Assembly: GCF_001586165.1 (NCBI RefSeq)
Contig: NZ_CP014608.1
Coordinates: 3,100,001-3,164,000, forward strand
From: Obesumbacterium proteus
GTDB taxonomy: Bacteria; Pseudomonadota; Gammaproteobacteria; Enterobacterales; Enterobacteriaceae
DNA length: 64,000 nucleotides
Direction of reading: 5' to 3'
A program made the translations under genes and the position numbers. The notes under the pieces were generated by a model that saw only the letters and a list, made by a program, of their open reading frames with translations, searched no databases and was not told where the DNA came from. Of this stretch, positions 41,666 through 51,312 are shown one piece after another; positions within the stretch are counted from its first letter, which is position 1, and each line of letters starts with the position of its first letter.

Positions 41666-43724
41666 GTGATTTTTCCTCACGCAATGCGGGTGTGGTTTCA
41701 TGTACCGTTGGCTGATTGGCATTGAGCGCACGACGAATAACAAAGAAAGCTGAAAAAAGCATGGTGACGGCAACCAACATAAAGAAACCGCACAGCGCGG
41801 CGTTGATGTAGTTGTTCATCACAATAGTTTCCATATCTTTGATGGTTTTCGCCGGTGCAATCAGGGTGCCTGAATCGATGCCTGCGGAGAATCGTTTGGC
41901 CTGCGCCAAGAAACCAATACTTGGTTTTTCATGGAAAATCTTCTGCCAGCCCGCAGTCATTGAGGTAACGAATAACCAGACCGTTGGCAGAATAGTGACC
42001 CATGCGTAGCGTTGTTTTTTCATCTTGAACAGCACGACCGTGCCAAGAATTAACGCCATCGAGGCTAGCATTTGGTTACCGATACCAAACAGCGGCCAGA
42101 GCGTATTAATTCCCCCTAGCGGATCAACTACGCCTTGATAAACGAAGAAGCCCCAACCAGCCACGGCTACCGTGGTGCCTGCCAAGTTGCCAAACCAAGA
42201 ACGGTTGTTGGCCAAGCTAGGAATAGCAACGCCAACCAGATCTTGCACCATAAAACGACAGGCGCGTGTACCGGCATCCACGGCGGTCAGAATGAACAGT
42301 GCTTCAAACAGAATGGCAAAGTGATACCAGAACGCCATCATGGCGCGGCTGTTGAAGACTTCCGTGATGATATGCGCCATACCAACGGCAAAGGTCGGTG
42401 CGCCCCCGGCGCGTGACAGAATGGAATTCTCACCCACGTCCTTGGCGATCATGGCCAGCGTTTCAGGGGTAACGACAAAGCCCCAGCTATTAATCACCTG
42501 TGAGGCGTTTTCAACCGTTGTGCCGATCAGCGCCGCAGGGGAGTTCATGGCGAAATAGACGCCAGGGTCGATAACCGAAGCACAGATCAATGCCATGATG
42601 GCGACGAATGATTCCATCAACATGGCACCATAGCCGATAAAGCGAATATGGCTTTCGCGCTCGATAAGTTTAGGCGTAGTGCCGCTGGAAACCAACGCAT
42701 GGAAACCAGAAATGGCCCCGCAGGCAATGGTAATAAACAAGAATGGGAATAGGCTACCGGAGAATACCGGGCCAGTGCCGTCAATGAAGCGGGTGACCGC
42801 TGGCATTTTCATTTCAGGCGCAGCAAAGACAATCCCCACGGCTAAACCGGCAATTACCCCAATTTTCAGGAAGGTCGATAAATAATCGCGCGGCGCTAGC
42901 AGCAACCAAACCGGCAGCACGGAGGCAATGAAACCGTAAATGACTAACACCCACGTCAATGTGGTGCCGTGCAGAGTGAAGAACGGTCCCCAGTACGGAT
43001 GCATAGCGATATCGCCGCCGTAGATAATCGCGGCCATCATCAGAACAAAGCCAATGATTGAGACTTCCGCAATTTTCCCTGGGCGCAGATAACGCATATA
43101 TACGCCCATAAACAGAGCGATAGGGATTGTGGCGGCAATGGTAAACAGTCCCCATGGACTGTCAGCTAAGGCTTTAACCACCACCAGAGCTAGAGCGGAC
43201 AGGATGATAATCATCACGCCTAATGCGCCGAGCATGGTGATGACGCCTGCAAAAGAGCCCAACTCTTGTTTAGCCATTTCGCCCAGCGAGCGGCCATCAC
43301 GGCGAGTTGAAATAAAGAGGACTAAAAAGTCCTGCACCGCACCGGCCAGCATGACGCCAACTAAAATCCAAATCGTGCCGGGTAAAAAGCCCATTTGTGC
43401 TGCCAAAATGGGGCCGACTAACGGACCTGCTCCCGCTATCGCGGCAAAGTGATGCCCAAACAGCACCCACTTGTTGGTTGGCACGTAGTCCAAACCATCG
43501 TTGTGGCGCTCGGCGGGCGTTAAGCGACGATCGTCGAGTTCAAACACTTTTTCAGCGATGAAAAGACTGTAAAAACGATAGGCGATGCTGTAACAGGCGA
43601 TAGCGGCTATCACCAGCCACACCGCGTTAATATGTTCACCACGGCTCAGCGCTAGCATGCCAAAAGCATAAGCGCCGATTAACGCCACCAATAGCCAAAT
43701 CAGGCCGGATCGGACGTTCTTCAT
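41658..43724 (-). CDS. cstA: Carbon starvation protein CstA (pyruvate/peptide transporter)
   Basis: Inner membrane CstA-family transporter of 688 residues with many membrane segments. E. coli CstA and BtsT take up pyruvate, and CstA has been linked to peptide uptake during carbon starvation. Diagnostic blocks: DGLDYVPTNKWVLFGHHFAAIAGAGPLVGP, split as NDGLDYVPTN, FGHHFAAIAGAGP and LVGPILAAQMG; then ITIACGAISGFHALVSSGTTP-type and VDAGTRACRFM. It is closer to CstA than to BtsT. ybdD follows with overlap. No adjacent two-component system is seen. Confidence 0.9.
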   Translation of the reverse strand: MKNVRSGLIWLLVALIGAYAFGMLALSRGEHINAVWLVIAAIACYSIAYRFYSLFIAEKVFELDDRRLTPAERHNDGLDYVPTNKWVLFGHHFAAIAGAGPLVGPILAAQMGFLPGTIWILVGVMLAGAVQDFLVLFISTRRDGRSLGEMAKQELGSFAGVITMLGALGVMIIILSALALVVVKALADSPWGLFTIAATIPIALFMGVYMRYLRPGKIAEVSIIGFVLMMAAIIYGGDIAMHPYWGPFFTLHGTTLTWVLVIYGFIASVLPVWLLLAPRDYLSTFLKIGVIAGLAVGIVFAAPEMKMPAVTRFIDGTGPVFSGSLFPFLFITIACGAISGFHALVSSGTTPKLIERESHIRFIGYGAMLMESFVAIMALICASVIDPGVYFAMNSPAALIGTTVENASQVINSWGFVVTPETLAMIAKDVGENSILSRAGGAPTFAVGMAHIITEVFNSRAMMAFWYHFAILFEALFILTAVDAGTRACRFMVQDLVGVAIPSLANNRSWFGNLAGTTVAVAGWGFFVYQGVVDPLGGINTLWPLFGIGNQMLASMALILGTVVLFKMKKQRYAWVTILPTVWLFVTSMTAGWQKIFHEKPSIGFLAQAKRFSAGIDSGTLIAPAKTIKDMETIVMNNYINAALCGFFMLVAVTMLFSAFFVIRRALNANQPTVHETTPALREEKSHG

Positions 43725-44109
43725 TGTACGGCTCCTTCGTATAGGGGGAGAGGTATCGATTTCTTGTTGTAAGAGAGGTTTGGAGACTAGGCTCGCATGG
43801 TTAAATAAAGGTTAAAAACTGGGCTTTGTCATGTTGATGATTCGAGTAGGCGATAGAAGTGTGAAGGGCGTCTGATTTGTAATGATTACGTTGAAAAACA
43901 ACTCAAATTTGTGAGGGAGTGATACATATCGCCCAAGGAATAAACATAAAAATTGATGTGCATCAATTTTGGTATGACCAAATGACCTGTCGTGTTATTC
44001 TTTGCTTAGAAAATTGAATTAACCTGAGTGAACCATACGTAAAATAAGGGTATTGGATATTTACCGTTAATTAACTATTGGTTTACATTTTTTACCAAGG
44101 GAGAAAGCT
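43725..44109. other. Divergent promoter region of cstA and ndh
   Basis: About 385 bases between divergent genes. It holds an FNR palindrome (43953-43966) nearer ndh. The left part should carry the cstA promoter; no clear CRP site was recognised there. Confidence 0.55.
43953..43966 (+). promoter_or_regulatory. FNR box upstream of ndh
   Basis: TTGATGTGCATCAA fits the FNR consensus TTGAT-N4-ATCAA perfectly and lies within a longer perfect palindrome (43949-43970). FNR represses ndh in anaerobic E. coli, so the same is expected here. Confidence 0.88.
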
Positions 44110-45421
44110 TTGAGCGCATCTAAGAAAAAAATCGTGATTGTCGGCGGTGGTGCGGGCGGTCTCGAGCTGGCAACCAGTCTGGGCCATAAACTCGGTCGCA
44201 AAGACAAAGCGGAAATCATTCTGATTGACCGCAACCATAGCCACTTGTGGAAACCATTGCTGCATGAAGTTGCTACCGGATCGTTGGATGACGGCGTGGA
44301 TGCGCTGAGCTATTTAGCTCATGCGCGTAATCACCACTTCACTTTCCAATTAGGGTCGCTGACCAACATCGATCGCGCTGCGCAGCAGCTGACGCTGGCA
44401 GACATTCGCGACGAGCAGGGCGAAATTCTTGTACCGCAGCGCGAGCTGTCGTATGACATTTTAGTGATGGCGCTGGGCAGTACCTCGAATGATTTCGGTA
44501 CGCCAGGCGTGAAAGATAACTGCATTTTCTTAGATAACCCGCATCAGGCGCGTCGTTTCCACAACGAAATGCTGAACCTGTTCCTGAAGTTCTCGGCGCA
44601 AAAAGATAAAGCGGCGAAGGTGAATATCGAATATCGCGATTGTGGGCGGCGGCGCGACCGGCGTTGAACTGTCTGCGGAGTTACATAATGCGGTTAAGCA
44701 ATTGCACAGCTATGGTTTTGAAGGCCTAAGCAGCGAAGCGCTTAATGTGACGTTGGTTGAAGCAGGCGAACGAATTCTGCCTGCGTTGCCGCCACGAATC
44801 TCTGGCGCGGCACACAGCGAACTGACCAAATTAGGCGTGCGTGTTCTGACCAAAACCATGGTCACCAGCGCAGATAAAAATGGCCTCAACACCAAAGATG
44901 GCGAATTTATTCCTGCCGATCTGATGGTGTGGGCGGCGGGTATCAAAGCGCCTGATTTCATGAAAGACATCGGCGGTTTAGAAACTAACCGTATCAACCA
45001 ATTAGTGGTTGAGCCAACATTGCAAACCACGCGTGACCCGAATATCTTCGCGATTGGCGACTGTGCATCATGCCCGCAGCCATCCGGTGGATTTGTTCCT
45101 CCGCGTGCTCAGGCTGCGCACCAGATGGCTTCCCGCTGCTACGCCAACATTTTGGCGCAGCTCAAAGGCGGCAACATGAAGCCTTACGTGTATAAAGACC
45201 ACGGTTCACTGGTTTCTCTGTCTAAATTCAGCACCGTTGGTAGCCTGATGGGTAACCTGATGCGCGGTTCAATGATGGTGGAAGGGCGTATTGCACGTAT
45301 GGTTTATATCTCGCTATACCGCATGCACCAAATCGCGCTGCATGGCTATATCAAGACTGGGCTTATGATGCTGGTGGGGGGGATCAATCGCGTGATCCGT
45401 CCGCGTTTGAAACTGCACTAA
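44110..45421 (+). pseudogene. ndh: Type II NADH dehydrogenase, disrupted by 7-bp duplication
   Basis: Ndh is the non-proton-pumping NADH:quinone oxidoreductase on the inner face of the membrane. The sequence matches E. coli Ndh end to end, but in two frames. The first frame (TTG start 44110 after GGGAG) carries the FAD motif VGGGAGGLE and stops at 44667. The second, from 44642, carries the NADH motif GGGATGVELS through to the C-terminus INRVIRPRLKLH. The break is a perfect tandem copy of GAATATC (44622-44635); removing one copy restores KVNIAIVGGGATG. The gene is probably inactive unless slippage reverts it. Confidence 0.9.
44622..44635 (+). repeat. 7-bp tandem duplication inside ndh
   Basis: GAATATC occurs twice in immediate succession (44622-44628, 44629-44635). 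Seven extra bases shift the ndh frame. A single copy gives the conserved KVNIAIVGGG. Confidence 0.95.
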
Positions 45422-45450
45422 TGCACTGATGAACCTATTGTTGGACATGA

Positions 45451-45478
45451 AACGGCTCTAGTTAGAGCCGTTTTTTTT
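45451..45478 (+). terminator. Terminator after ndh
   Basis: Stem AACGGCTCTA / TAGAGCCGTT with a very short loop, then eight Ts. Confidence 0.9.
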
Positions 45479-45751
45479 GGCTGAAATCCAGCCCGTTTTT
45501 ACTTAAGGGCAACGTTGCCGCGATAGGAACTTTCCCAAACAAGGGCTATCAACGTATTTGGTTATGTTGTCTGATTGTTGCAGTGAATATTCCTATGCAA
45601 ACTATCTCCTATAAGTTAGGTGAAGCACGCACACCGAGCGAAAAGTACAAAAATTTTCGCATCGTTATGAACTCGTGACGTTCATAAACCGTGACGTTCG
45701 TAAACATCGTGTTCATCACTATTGCGTGAGTCTATTCAGGAGGAGTGCCCT
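45479..45751. other. Upstream region of ycfJ
   Basis: Holds a two-copy direct repeat (45675-45706) and the ycfJ ribosome site CAGGAGGAG. No gene was recognised. Confidence 0.5.
45675..45706 (+). repeat. Two-copy direct repeat upstream of ycfJ
   Basis: GTGACGTTCATAAACC and GTGACGTTCGTAAACA stand head to tail, identical at 14 of 16 positions. Possibly paired regulator half-sites or a small tandem duplication. Confidence 0.6.
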
Positions 45752-46291
45752 GTGAATAAATCAATGTTGGCAGGTGTTGGTATCGGCGTAGCCGCGGCGT
45801 TAAGCGTTGCCGCAGTAGCAAGTTTAGACGTGTTTAGTACAGGCCCGCGCTATGCGCAGGTACTCTCAGCAACGCCGATTCACGAGTCAGTGAAGACCCC
45901 ACGACAGCAGTGCCGCAACGTGACCGTGACGCATCGCCGTCCGGTACAGGATGAAAACCGAATCACGGGCTCAGTGCTTGGCGCGGTGGCCGGTGGGGTG
46001 TTAGGCCATCAGATCGGTAACGGACGCGGCAAAGATGTGGCGACCGTGGTTGGAGCGTTAGGTGGTGGTTATGCCGGTAATCAGGTTCAGGGCGCAATGC
46101 AGAACAACGACACCTATACCAGCACCCAGCAGCGCTGTTCTACCGTTTACGACAAATCGCAGAAACTGTTGGGCTACGACGTAACCTACAAAATTGGCGA
46201 TCAGCAAGGTCGGGTTCGTATGGATAAAGATCCGGGCACCCAGATCCCCGTTGACCGTAACGGCCAGTTAGTACTGAATCAAAGCGTGTAA
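45752..46291 (+). CDS. ycfJ: Glycine-zipper 2TM protein YcfJ
   Basis: A 179-residue protein like E. coli YcfJ, with an N-terminal hydrophobic signal/anchor (about residues 3-25) and a glycine-zipper membrane region (SVLGAVAGGVLGHQIGNGRG, VVGALGGGYAGNQVQG). The GTG start at 45752 after CAGGAGGAG gives the family N-terminus VNKSMLAG. It is likely envelope-located; the function is not firmly known (stress/biofilm links in E. coli). In E. coli it also follows ndh. Confidence 0.92.
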   Translation: MNKSMLAGVGIGVAAALSVAAVASLDVFSTGPRYAQVLSATPIHESVKTPRQQCRNVTVTHRRPVQDENRITGSVLGAVAGGVLGHQIGNGRGKDVATVVGALGGGYAGNQVQGAMQNNDTYTSTQQRCSTVYDKSQKLLGYDVTYKIGDQQGRVRMDKDPGTQIPVDRNGQLVLNQSV

Positions 46292-46316
46292 GAGTTCGAT
46301 AGCGCATTCAGATAAA

Positions 46317-46341
46317 AAATGGGGAGCTTAGCTCCCCATTT
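46317..46341. terminator. Bidirectional terminator between ycfJ and mfd
   Basis: A perfect 11-bp stem AAATGGGGAGC / GCTCCCCATTT with a 3-base loop lies between convergent genes. Confidence 0.88.
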
Positions 46342-46378
46342 GCATTTCGGTACTTTTAAATTTCTTCGCTAACCAAGA

Positions 46379-49300
46379 TCAAGCCCGATGTTCAGCAAAC
46401 TGGCTGAGGAGATCGGAAATAAACTCAAGGCGTGCCTTACGTTCGCTGAGGTCGATAATAAACTTCAGCTTAGTCGGGCCATCTAAACGGAAGATGTGCG
46501 GTTTTTTCTGCAACAGACCAATCAGGAACATTGGGTCAACGTGGTTCTTCTCGCCGAACTCAATGAACCCGCCTTTGTCATTGCCTTCAATACGACGAAT
46601 ACCGAGCTCCATCGCATCCAGACGCAGCTTGGCACTTTGCAGTAAATTGCGCGCCGCATCCGGTAATAAGCCGAAGCGGTCGATCAGTTCTACTTTTAGT
46701 TCTTCAAGCTGATCGTCATTCTTGGCGCTGGCAATGCGTTTATAGAATGACAAACGGGTGCTGACGTCTGGAATATAATCATCCGGTAGCAACACCGGCA
46801 TACGTAGCTCGACGTCGGTCTGGTTGCTGGTGAGATCTTCTAACGAAGGCTCACGTCCTTCTTTTAGCGCATCAACCGCGCTTTCAAGCAGTTCCATATA
46901 CAGAGAGAAACCGATGGTGGTCATCTGACCGCTTTGATCATCGCCCAACAGCTCGCCCGCACCGCGAATTTCCAGATCGTGGGTGGCTAAAGCAAAGCCC
47001 GCGCCCAGATCTTCCAGCGACGCAATGGCTTCTAAGCGTTTCTGCGCATTGGTTGACATTGCTTTTGGCGGCGGTGTCAGCAGATAAGCATAGGCCTGAT
47101 GGAAAGAGCGACCCACACGCCCGCGCAGCTGATGCAGCTGTGCTAAACCAAAATGATCGGCACGCTCAATAATGATGGTGTTCGCGCTTGGAATATCGAT
47201 ACCGGTTTCAATAATGGTGGTGCACACCAGAACGTTGAAACGCTGATGGTGGAAGTCATTCATCACGCGTTCAAGCTCGCGTTCACGCATCTGCCCATGG
47301 CCGATGGCAATACGTGCCTCAGGCACCAGCTCGCTTAACTTTTGGGCTGCTTTTTCAATGTTTTCAACATCGTTATACAGATAATAAACCTGACCACCGC
47401 GCGTGACTTCACGCAGAATGGCTTCGCGCACCACTAAGCTGTCATATTCGCGCACAAAAGTTTTCACGGCTAAACGACGTGCTGGCGGCGTGGCAATAAT
47501 CGACAAATCGCGCATTCCACTCATCGCCATGTTGAGCGTTCGAGGGATCGGCGTCGCGGTCAGCGTGAGAATATCCACGTCGGCGCGCATGGCTTTGATG
47601 CGTTCCTTCTGTCGAACGCCAAAGCGGTGCTCTTCATCCACGATCAAAAGACCTAAATCACGCCACTGTACGTCAGCCTGCAAAAGTTTATGCGTACCAA
47701 TTAAAATATCGACTTTGCCATCCGCGGCATCTTGTAGCACCTGCGTTTGCTCTTTCGCGCTACGGAAGCGAGAAATCATTTCGATGCGAACCGGCCAGTT
47801 GGCGAAACGGTCACGGAAGTTGTCGTAATGTTGCTGAGCCAGCAGGGTAGTGGGTACTAATACGGCGACCTGTTTATTGTTGTGCACCGCGAGGAACGCG
47901 GCACGCATTGCCACTTCCGTTTTACCGAAGCCCACATCGCCGCACACCAAACGATCCATTGCCAGCGGTTGACACATATCGCTGAGTACGGCGTTGATCG
48001 CCATGCTCTGATCGGGCGTGGTTTCAAACGGGAAGGTTTGGCAAAACATTTGATAGGCTTCGCGATCTTGTTTGAACGCAAAACCGGGTTTAGCCGCCCG
48101 CATAGCATAAATATCCAGCAGCTCAGCCGCGACGTCGCGAACTTTTTCTGCGGCTTTTTGGCGCGCACGAGTCCACGCGTCGCTGCCTAATTTATGTAGC
48201 GGAGCGCTTTCATCTGCGCCACCGGAGTAACGGCTTAGCAGATACAGTGAGGACACTGGAACGTACAGTTTGGCATCACCGGCATAGGTTAGAATCAGGT
48301 ATTCGCCCTTGATTCCACCGGCTTCCAGCGTTGTCATGCCGCCGTAGCGGCCTACGCCGTGCTCGAGATGAACGACCGGTTGGCCGATGCTCAGCTCAGC
48401 CAAGTTACGGATCAGCGTATCGGTGTTGATAGTACGGCGGTTGTCTTGGCGACGACGGCTAACGCGTTCGCCCAGCAGGTCACTTTCGCAGATCAGCGCA
48501 AGCTTAAGCTCTGGATTGATAAATCCATGCTCGCACGAGCCCTGCATAATATAGATGTTGCCTGCTTCTGCGTCTTCTATACGGGTAATCAGCTTCGGAT
48601 TTATTTTGATGCGCGCCAGCAGTTCCAGCATGGTTTCGCGGCGACCTTCACTTTCTACCGAGAAAACAATGGCATCTTTGGTTTGTTCAATGAAGCGCCG
48701 CAGAAGGTCGAGCGGATTTTTGTTTTGCGCCTGAACCGTGAGCTCCGGCAACGGCTGGTAGCTGAGGTTGGTGTTCGCCGCTTTTTTATCAAGCTTGTCG
48801 GTTTTGAGCTGAACTCGTGGCCATTGTTTGAGCGAGGAAAACAGCTCATCAACGCGCAGCCAGAGTTTGTCTGGCGTCAGCAGCGGGCGCATGGGATCAA
48901 CGCGGCGGTTCTCGTAGCGCTGATTCACGTCCAGCCAGAATCGATCTGCCGAGGCCTCTAATTCACCAGTATTGACTAAAAGCGTGTTGCTCGGGAAATA
49001 GCTAAACAGCGGCGGTAGCGCTTGGCTGAAGAACAGCGGCTGCCAATATTCTATCCCAGCAGGCCAGATGCCTTTACTGACCTGCTGGTAGATATGTTCG
49101 GGATCGCGACGCACCTCAAAATGCTCGCGCCATTGGCTACGAAACAGTTCGATGGCAGTTTGATCGGTTGGGAACTCGTGCGCCGGGAGTAAGTTGATGG
49201 ACTCAACTTCATTAAGCGTGCGCTGCGAATCCACGTCAAATACGCGCAGGCTATCGATTTCATCGTCGAAGAAATCAATACGATAAGGCTCATCGCTACC

Positions 49301-49840
49301 CATCGGATAGAGATCAAGCAACGCACCACGGGTGGCAAATTCACCGTGTTCCATCACCTGATCGACGCTGCGATATCCCGCCTGTTCTAATTGGCTGCGA
49401 AGTTTGTCGCGAGACAACAACTGGCCTTTTTGCATCACCAACGCATGACCATGCAGGAATTCATGCGGGCATACGCGCTGCATCAGCGTGTTGACCGGCA
49501 GAATGAAGACGCCGCGTTTCATCGTCGGGAGTTGATATAGGCTAGACAGGCGAGCGGAGATGATGTCCTGATGCGGTGAGAAGCTGTCATAAGGCAGGGT
49601 TTCCCAGTCAGATAGGGTGGTCACCATGCGCGTCGTGAACTGTTGGATTTCGTCGCGTAGCCGCAGTGCAGATTGAATGTCCGAGGTGATCAGCACCACC
49701 GGACCCGCATGTTTTTCGGCAATCTGCGCGCATTCTAACGCGCATGCAGATCCAGTGAGCTGACCTAAAAGCCGTACATCGCCAGCTTTGGCCGGGAGCG
49801 TGTAACGCTCAGGTAACGTATATTGGTATTGTTCAGGCAT
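46379..49840 (-). CDS. mfd: Transcription-repair coupling factor Mfd
   Basis: Large SF2 translocase (1153 residues; E. coli 1148) that removes RNA polymerase stalled at DNA lesions and recruits UvrA. The order is: UvrB-like UvrA-binding region (about residues 1-340), RNA polymerase-interacting CarD/RID domain (about 480-545; PVVHLEHGVGRY), then the RecG-like translocase. The translocase has Walker A CGDVGFGKTEVAMRA, the DEEH box in LLIVDEEHRFG, and motif VI LHQLRGRVGRS. The C-terminal inhibitory TRCF domain is last. It is monocistronic. Confidence 0.97.
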   Translation of the reverse strand: MPEQYQYTLPERYTLPAKAGDVRLLGQLTGSACALECAQIAEKHAGPVVLITSDIQSALRLRDEIQQFTTRMVTTLSDWETLPYDSFSPHQDIISARLSSLYQLPTMKRGVFILPVNTLMQRVCPHEFLHGHALVMQKGQLLSRDKLRSQLEQAGYRSVDQVMEHGEFATRGALLDLYPMGSDEPYRIDFFDDEIDSLRVFDVDSQRTLNEVESINLLPAHEFPTDQTAIELFRSQWREHFEVRRDPEHIYQQVSKGIWPAGIEYWQPLFFSQALPPLFSYFPSNTLLVNTGELEASADRFWLDVNQRYENRRVDPMRPLLTPDKLWLRVDELFSSLKQWPRVQLKTDKLDKKAANTNLSYQPLPELTVQAQNKNPLDLLRRFIEQTKDAIVFSVESEGRRETMLELLARIKINPKLITRIEDAEAGNIYIMQGSCEHGFINPELKLALICESDLLGERVSRRRQDNRRTINTDTLIRNLAELSIGQPVVHLEHGVGRYGGMTTLEAGGIKGEYLILTYAGDAKLYVPVSSLYLLSRYSGGADESAPLHKLGSDAWTRARQKAAEKVRDVAAELLDIYAMRAAKPGFAFKQDREAYQMFCQTFPFETTPDQSMAINAVLSDMCQPLAMDRLVCGDVGFGKTEVAMRAAFLAVHNNKQVAVLVPTTLLAQQHYDNFRDRFANWPVRIEMISRFRSAKEQTQVLQDAADGKVDILIGTHKLLQADVQWRDLGLLIVDEEHRFGVRQKERIKAMRADVDILTLTATPIPRTLNMAMSGMRDLSIIATPPARRLAVKTFVREYDSLVVREAILREVTRGGQVYYLYNDVENIEKAAQKLSELVPEARIAIGHGQMRERELERVMNDFHHQRFNVLVCTTIIETGIDIPSANTIIIERADHFGLAQLHQLRGRVGRSFHQAYAYLLTPPPKAMSTNAQKRLEAIASLEDLGAGFALATHDLEIRGAGELLGDDQSGQMTTIGFSLYMELLESAVDALKEGREPSLEDLTSNQTDVELRMPVLLPDDYIPDVSTRLSFYKRIASAKNDDQLEELKVELIDRFGLLPDAARNLLQSAKLRLDAMELGIRRIEGNDKGGFIEFGEKNHVDPMFLIGLLQKKPHIFRLDGPTKLKFIIDLSERKARLEFISDLLSQFAEHRA

Positions 49841-50112
49841 AAATCGTTAGTCAGTCTCTGTCGCTCTTTTGGCGCGTAGCCCGATCAGGCACCGCAGTTC
49901 TAAGCTTTATTATCCTTTATCACTTCACTTTAGCAACTGCTGAGTGAATGCCTTGTGGTTGAAACACAAGGTTCTAGGGGAGAAGGTATGGCGTTGAGGG
50001 CGCTGAAATCGCGACAAAATGAAGTGAAAACGCATTACGTAGTTTTTTTGGGTTTCCTAAATGTTATCATCCACACTCATTTTGCCTTACCAACAGCAAC
50101 CGAACGGATTTC

Positions 50113-51312
50113 ATGTATCAACCTGTCGCGTTATTCATCGGTCTGCGTTACATGCGCGGACGAGCCTCAGACCGCTTTGGCCGGTTTGTTTCTTGGCTTT
50201 CTACTATAGGCATCACGCTCGGCGTTATGGCGTTAGTCACCGTTCTCTCGGTGATGAACGGTTTTGAGCGAGATTTAGAAAATAATATTCTTGGGCTGAT
50301 GCCGCAGGCATTAGTGACGTCGACGCAAGGGTCGATCAATCCTCAACAGGTTCCTGCCGCTCAGTTTGAACATCTGGCCGGTGTCAAAAGTATCACCCCG
50401 CTGACGACCGGTAATGCGGTTCTGCAAAGCGCGCATAGCGTGGCGGTGGGCGTGATTATTGGTGTGAATCCCGACGAAAAAGATCCGCTGTCGCCTTATC
50501 TTAATGGCGCGACTCAGCAGGCTTTGCAGCCGGGCCAATACAATGTGATTTTAGGTGACCAACTGGCAGGTCAACTGGGCGTGAAGCGCGGTGAAAAGCT
50601 GCGCATTATGGTGCCTAGCGCCAGCCAGTTTACGCCGATGGGACGTATCCCTAGCCAACGCGTGTTTAACGTGGTGGGCACATTTTCTGCCAATAGCGAA
50701 GTCGACCAGTATCAAATGTTGATGAATCAGCAGGATGCTTCCCGTTTGATGCGCTACCCGTTGGGGAATATCACCGGCTGGCGTATTTATATGGATAAGC
50801 CGCTGGCGATTGATGCGCTGGTCAGCCAACCGCTGGCGAAAGGCTTGGTATGGAAAGACTGGCGCGAGCGGAAGGGCGAGTTATTCCAAGCGGTTAAGAT
50901 GGAAAAAAATATGATGGGGCTGCTGCTCAGCCTGATTATCGCCGTCGCCGCGTTTAATATTATTACCTCGTTGAGTCTGCTGGTGATGGAGAAACAGGGC
51001 GAGGCCGCGATTCTGCAAACCCAAGGATTAACGCGCGCGCAGATCATGTCGGTCTTCATGGTGCAGGGCGCCAGTGCCGGTATTATCGGAGCCTTGCTCG
51101 GCGCCGTCTTGGGCGTGGTGTTTGCCAGCCAAATCAATGTTATTCCAGGGTTAGGCGAAATGTTGGCCGGTGGCAGTCTGCCGGTTGATATCAATATTCC
51201 GCAGGTGGTGCTGATTGCCGTTGTGGCAATGCTGCTCGCGCTGCTTTCTACGTTATATCCGTCGTGGCGTGCCGCCGCGGTGAATCCTGCTGAGGCTTTA
51301 CGTTATGAGTAA
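50113..51312 (+). CDS. lolC: Lipoprotein-releasing ABC transporter permease LolC
   Basis: Inner membrane subunit of the LolCDE complex, which extracts outer membrane lipoproteins and passes them to LolA. It has 399 residues, as in E. coli. One membrane segment lies near the N-terminus (FVSWLSTIGITLGVMALVTV), then a large periplasmic domain, and three C-terminal segments (e.g. LSLIIAVAAFNIITSLSLLVM). LolC docks LolA. Its end overlaps lolD by eight bases. Confidence 0.96.
   Translation: MYQPVALFIGLRYMRGRASDRFGRFVSWLSTIGITLGVMALVTVLSVMNGFERDLENNILGLMPQALVTSTQGSINPQQVPAAQFEHLAGVKSITPLTTGNAVLQSAHSVAVGVIIGVNPDEKDPLSPYLNGATQQALQPGQYNVILGDQLAGQLGVKRGEKLRIMVPSASQFTPMGRIPSQRVFNVVGTFSANSEVDQYQMLMNQQDASRLMRYPLGNITGWRIYMDKPLAIDALVSQPLAKGLVWKDWRERKGELFQAVKMEKNMMGLLLSLIIAVAAFNIITSLSLLVMEKQGEAAILQTQGLTRAQIMSVFMVQGASAGIIGALLGAVLGVVFASQINVIPGLGEMLAGGSLPVDINIPQVVLIAVVAMLLALLSTLYPSWRAAAVNPAEALRYE

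Noticed and set aside
44102..44110. Programmed frameshift as explanation for split ndh
   Set aside because: No slippery sequence is present at the break, and an exact 7-bp duplication explains it fully.
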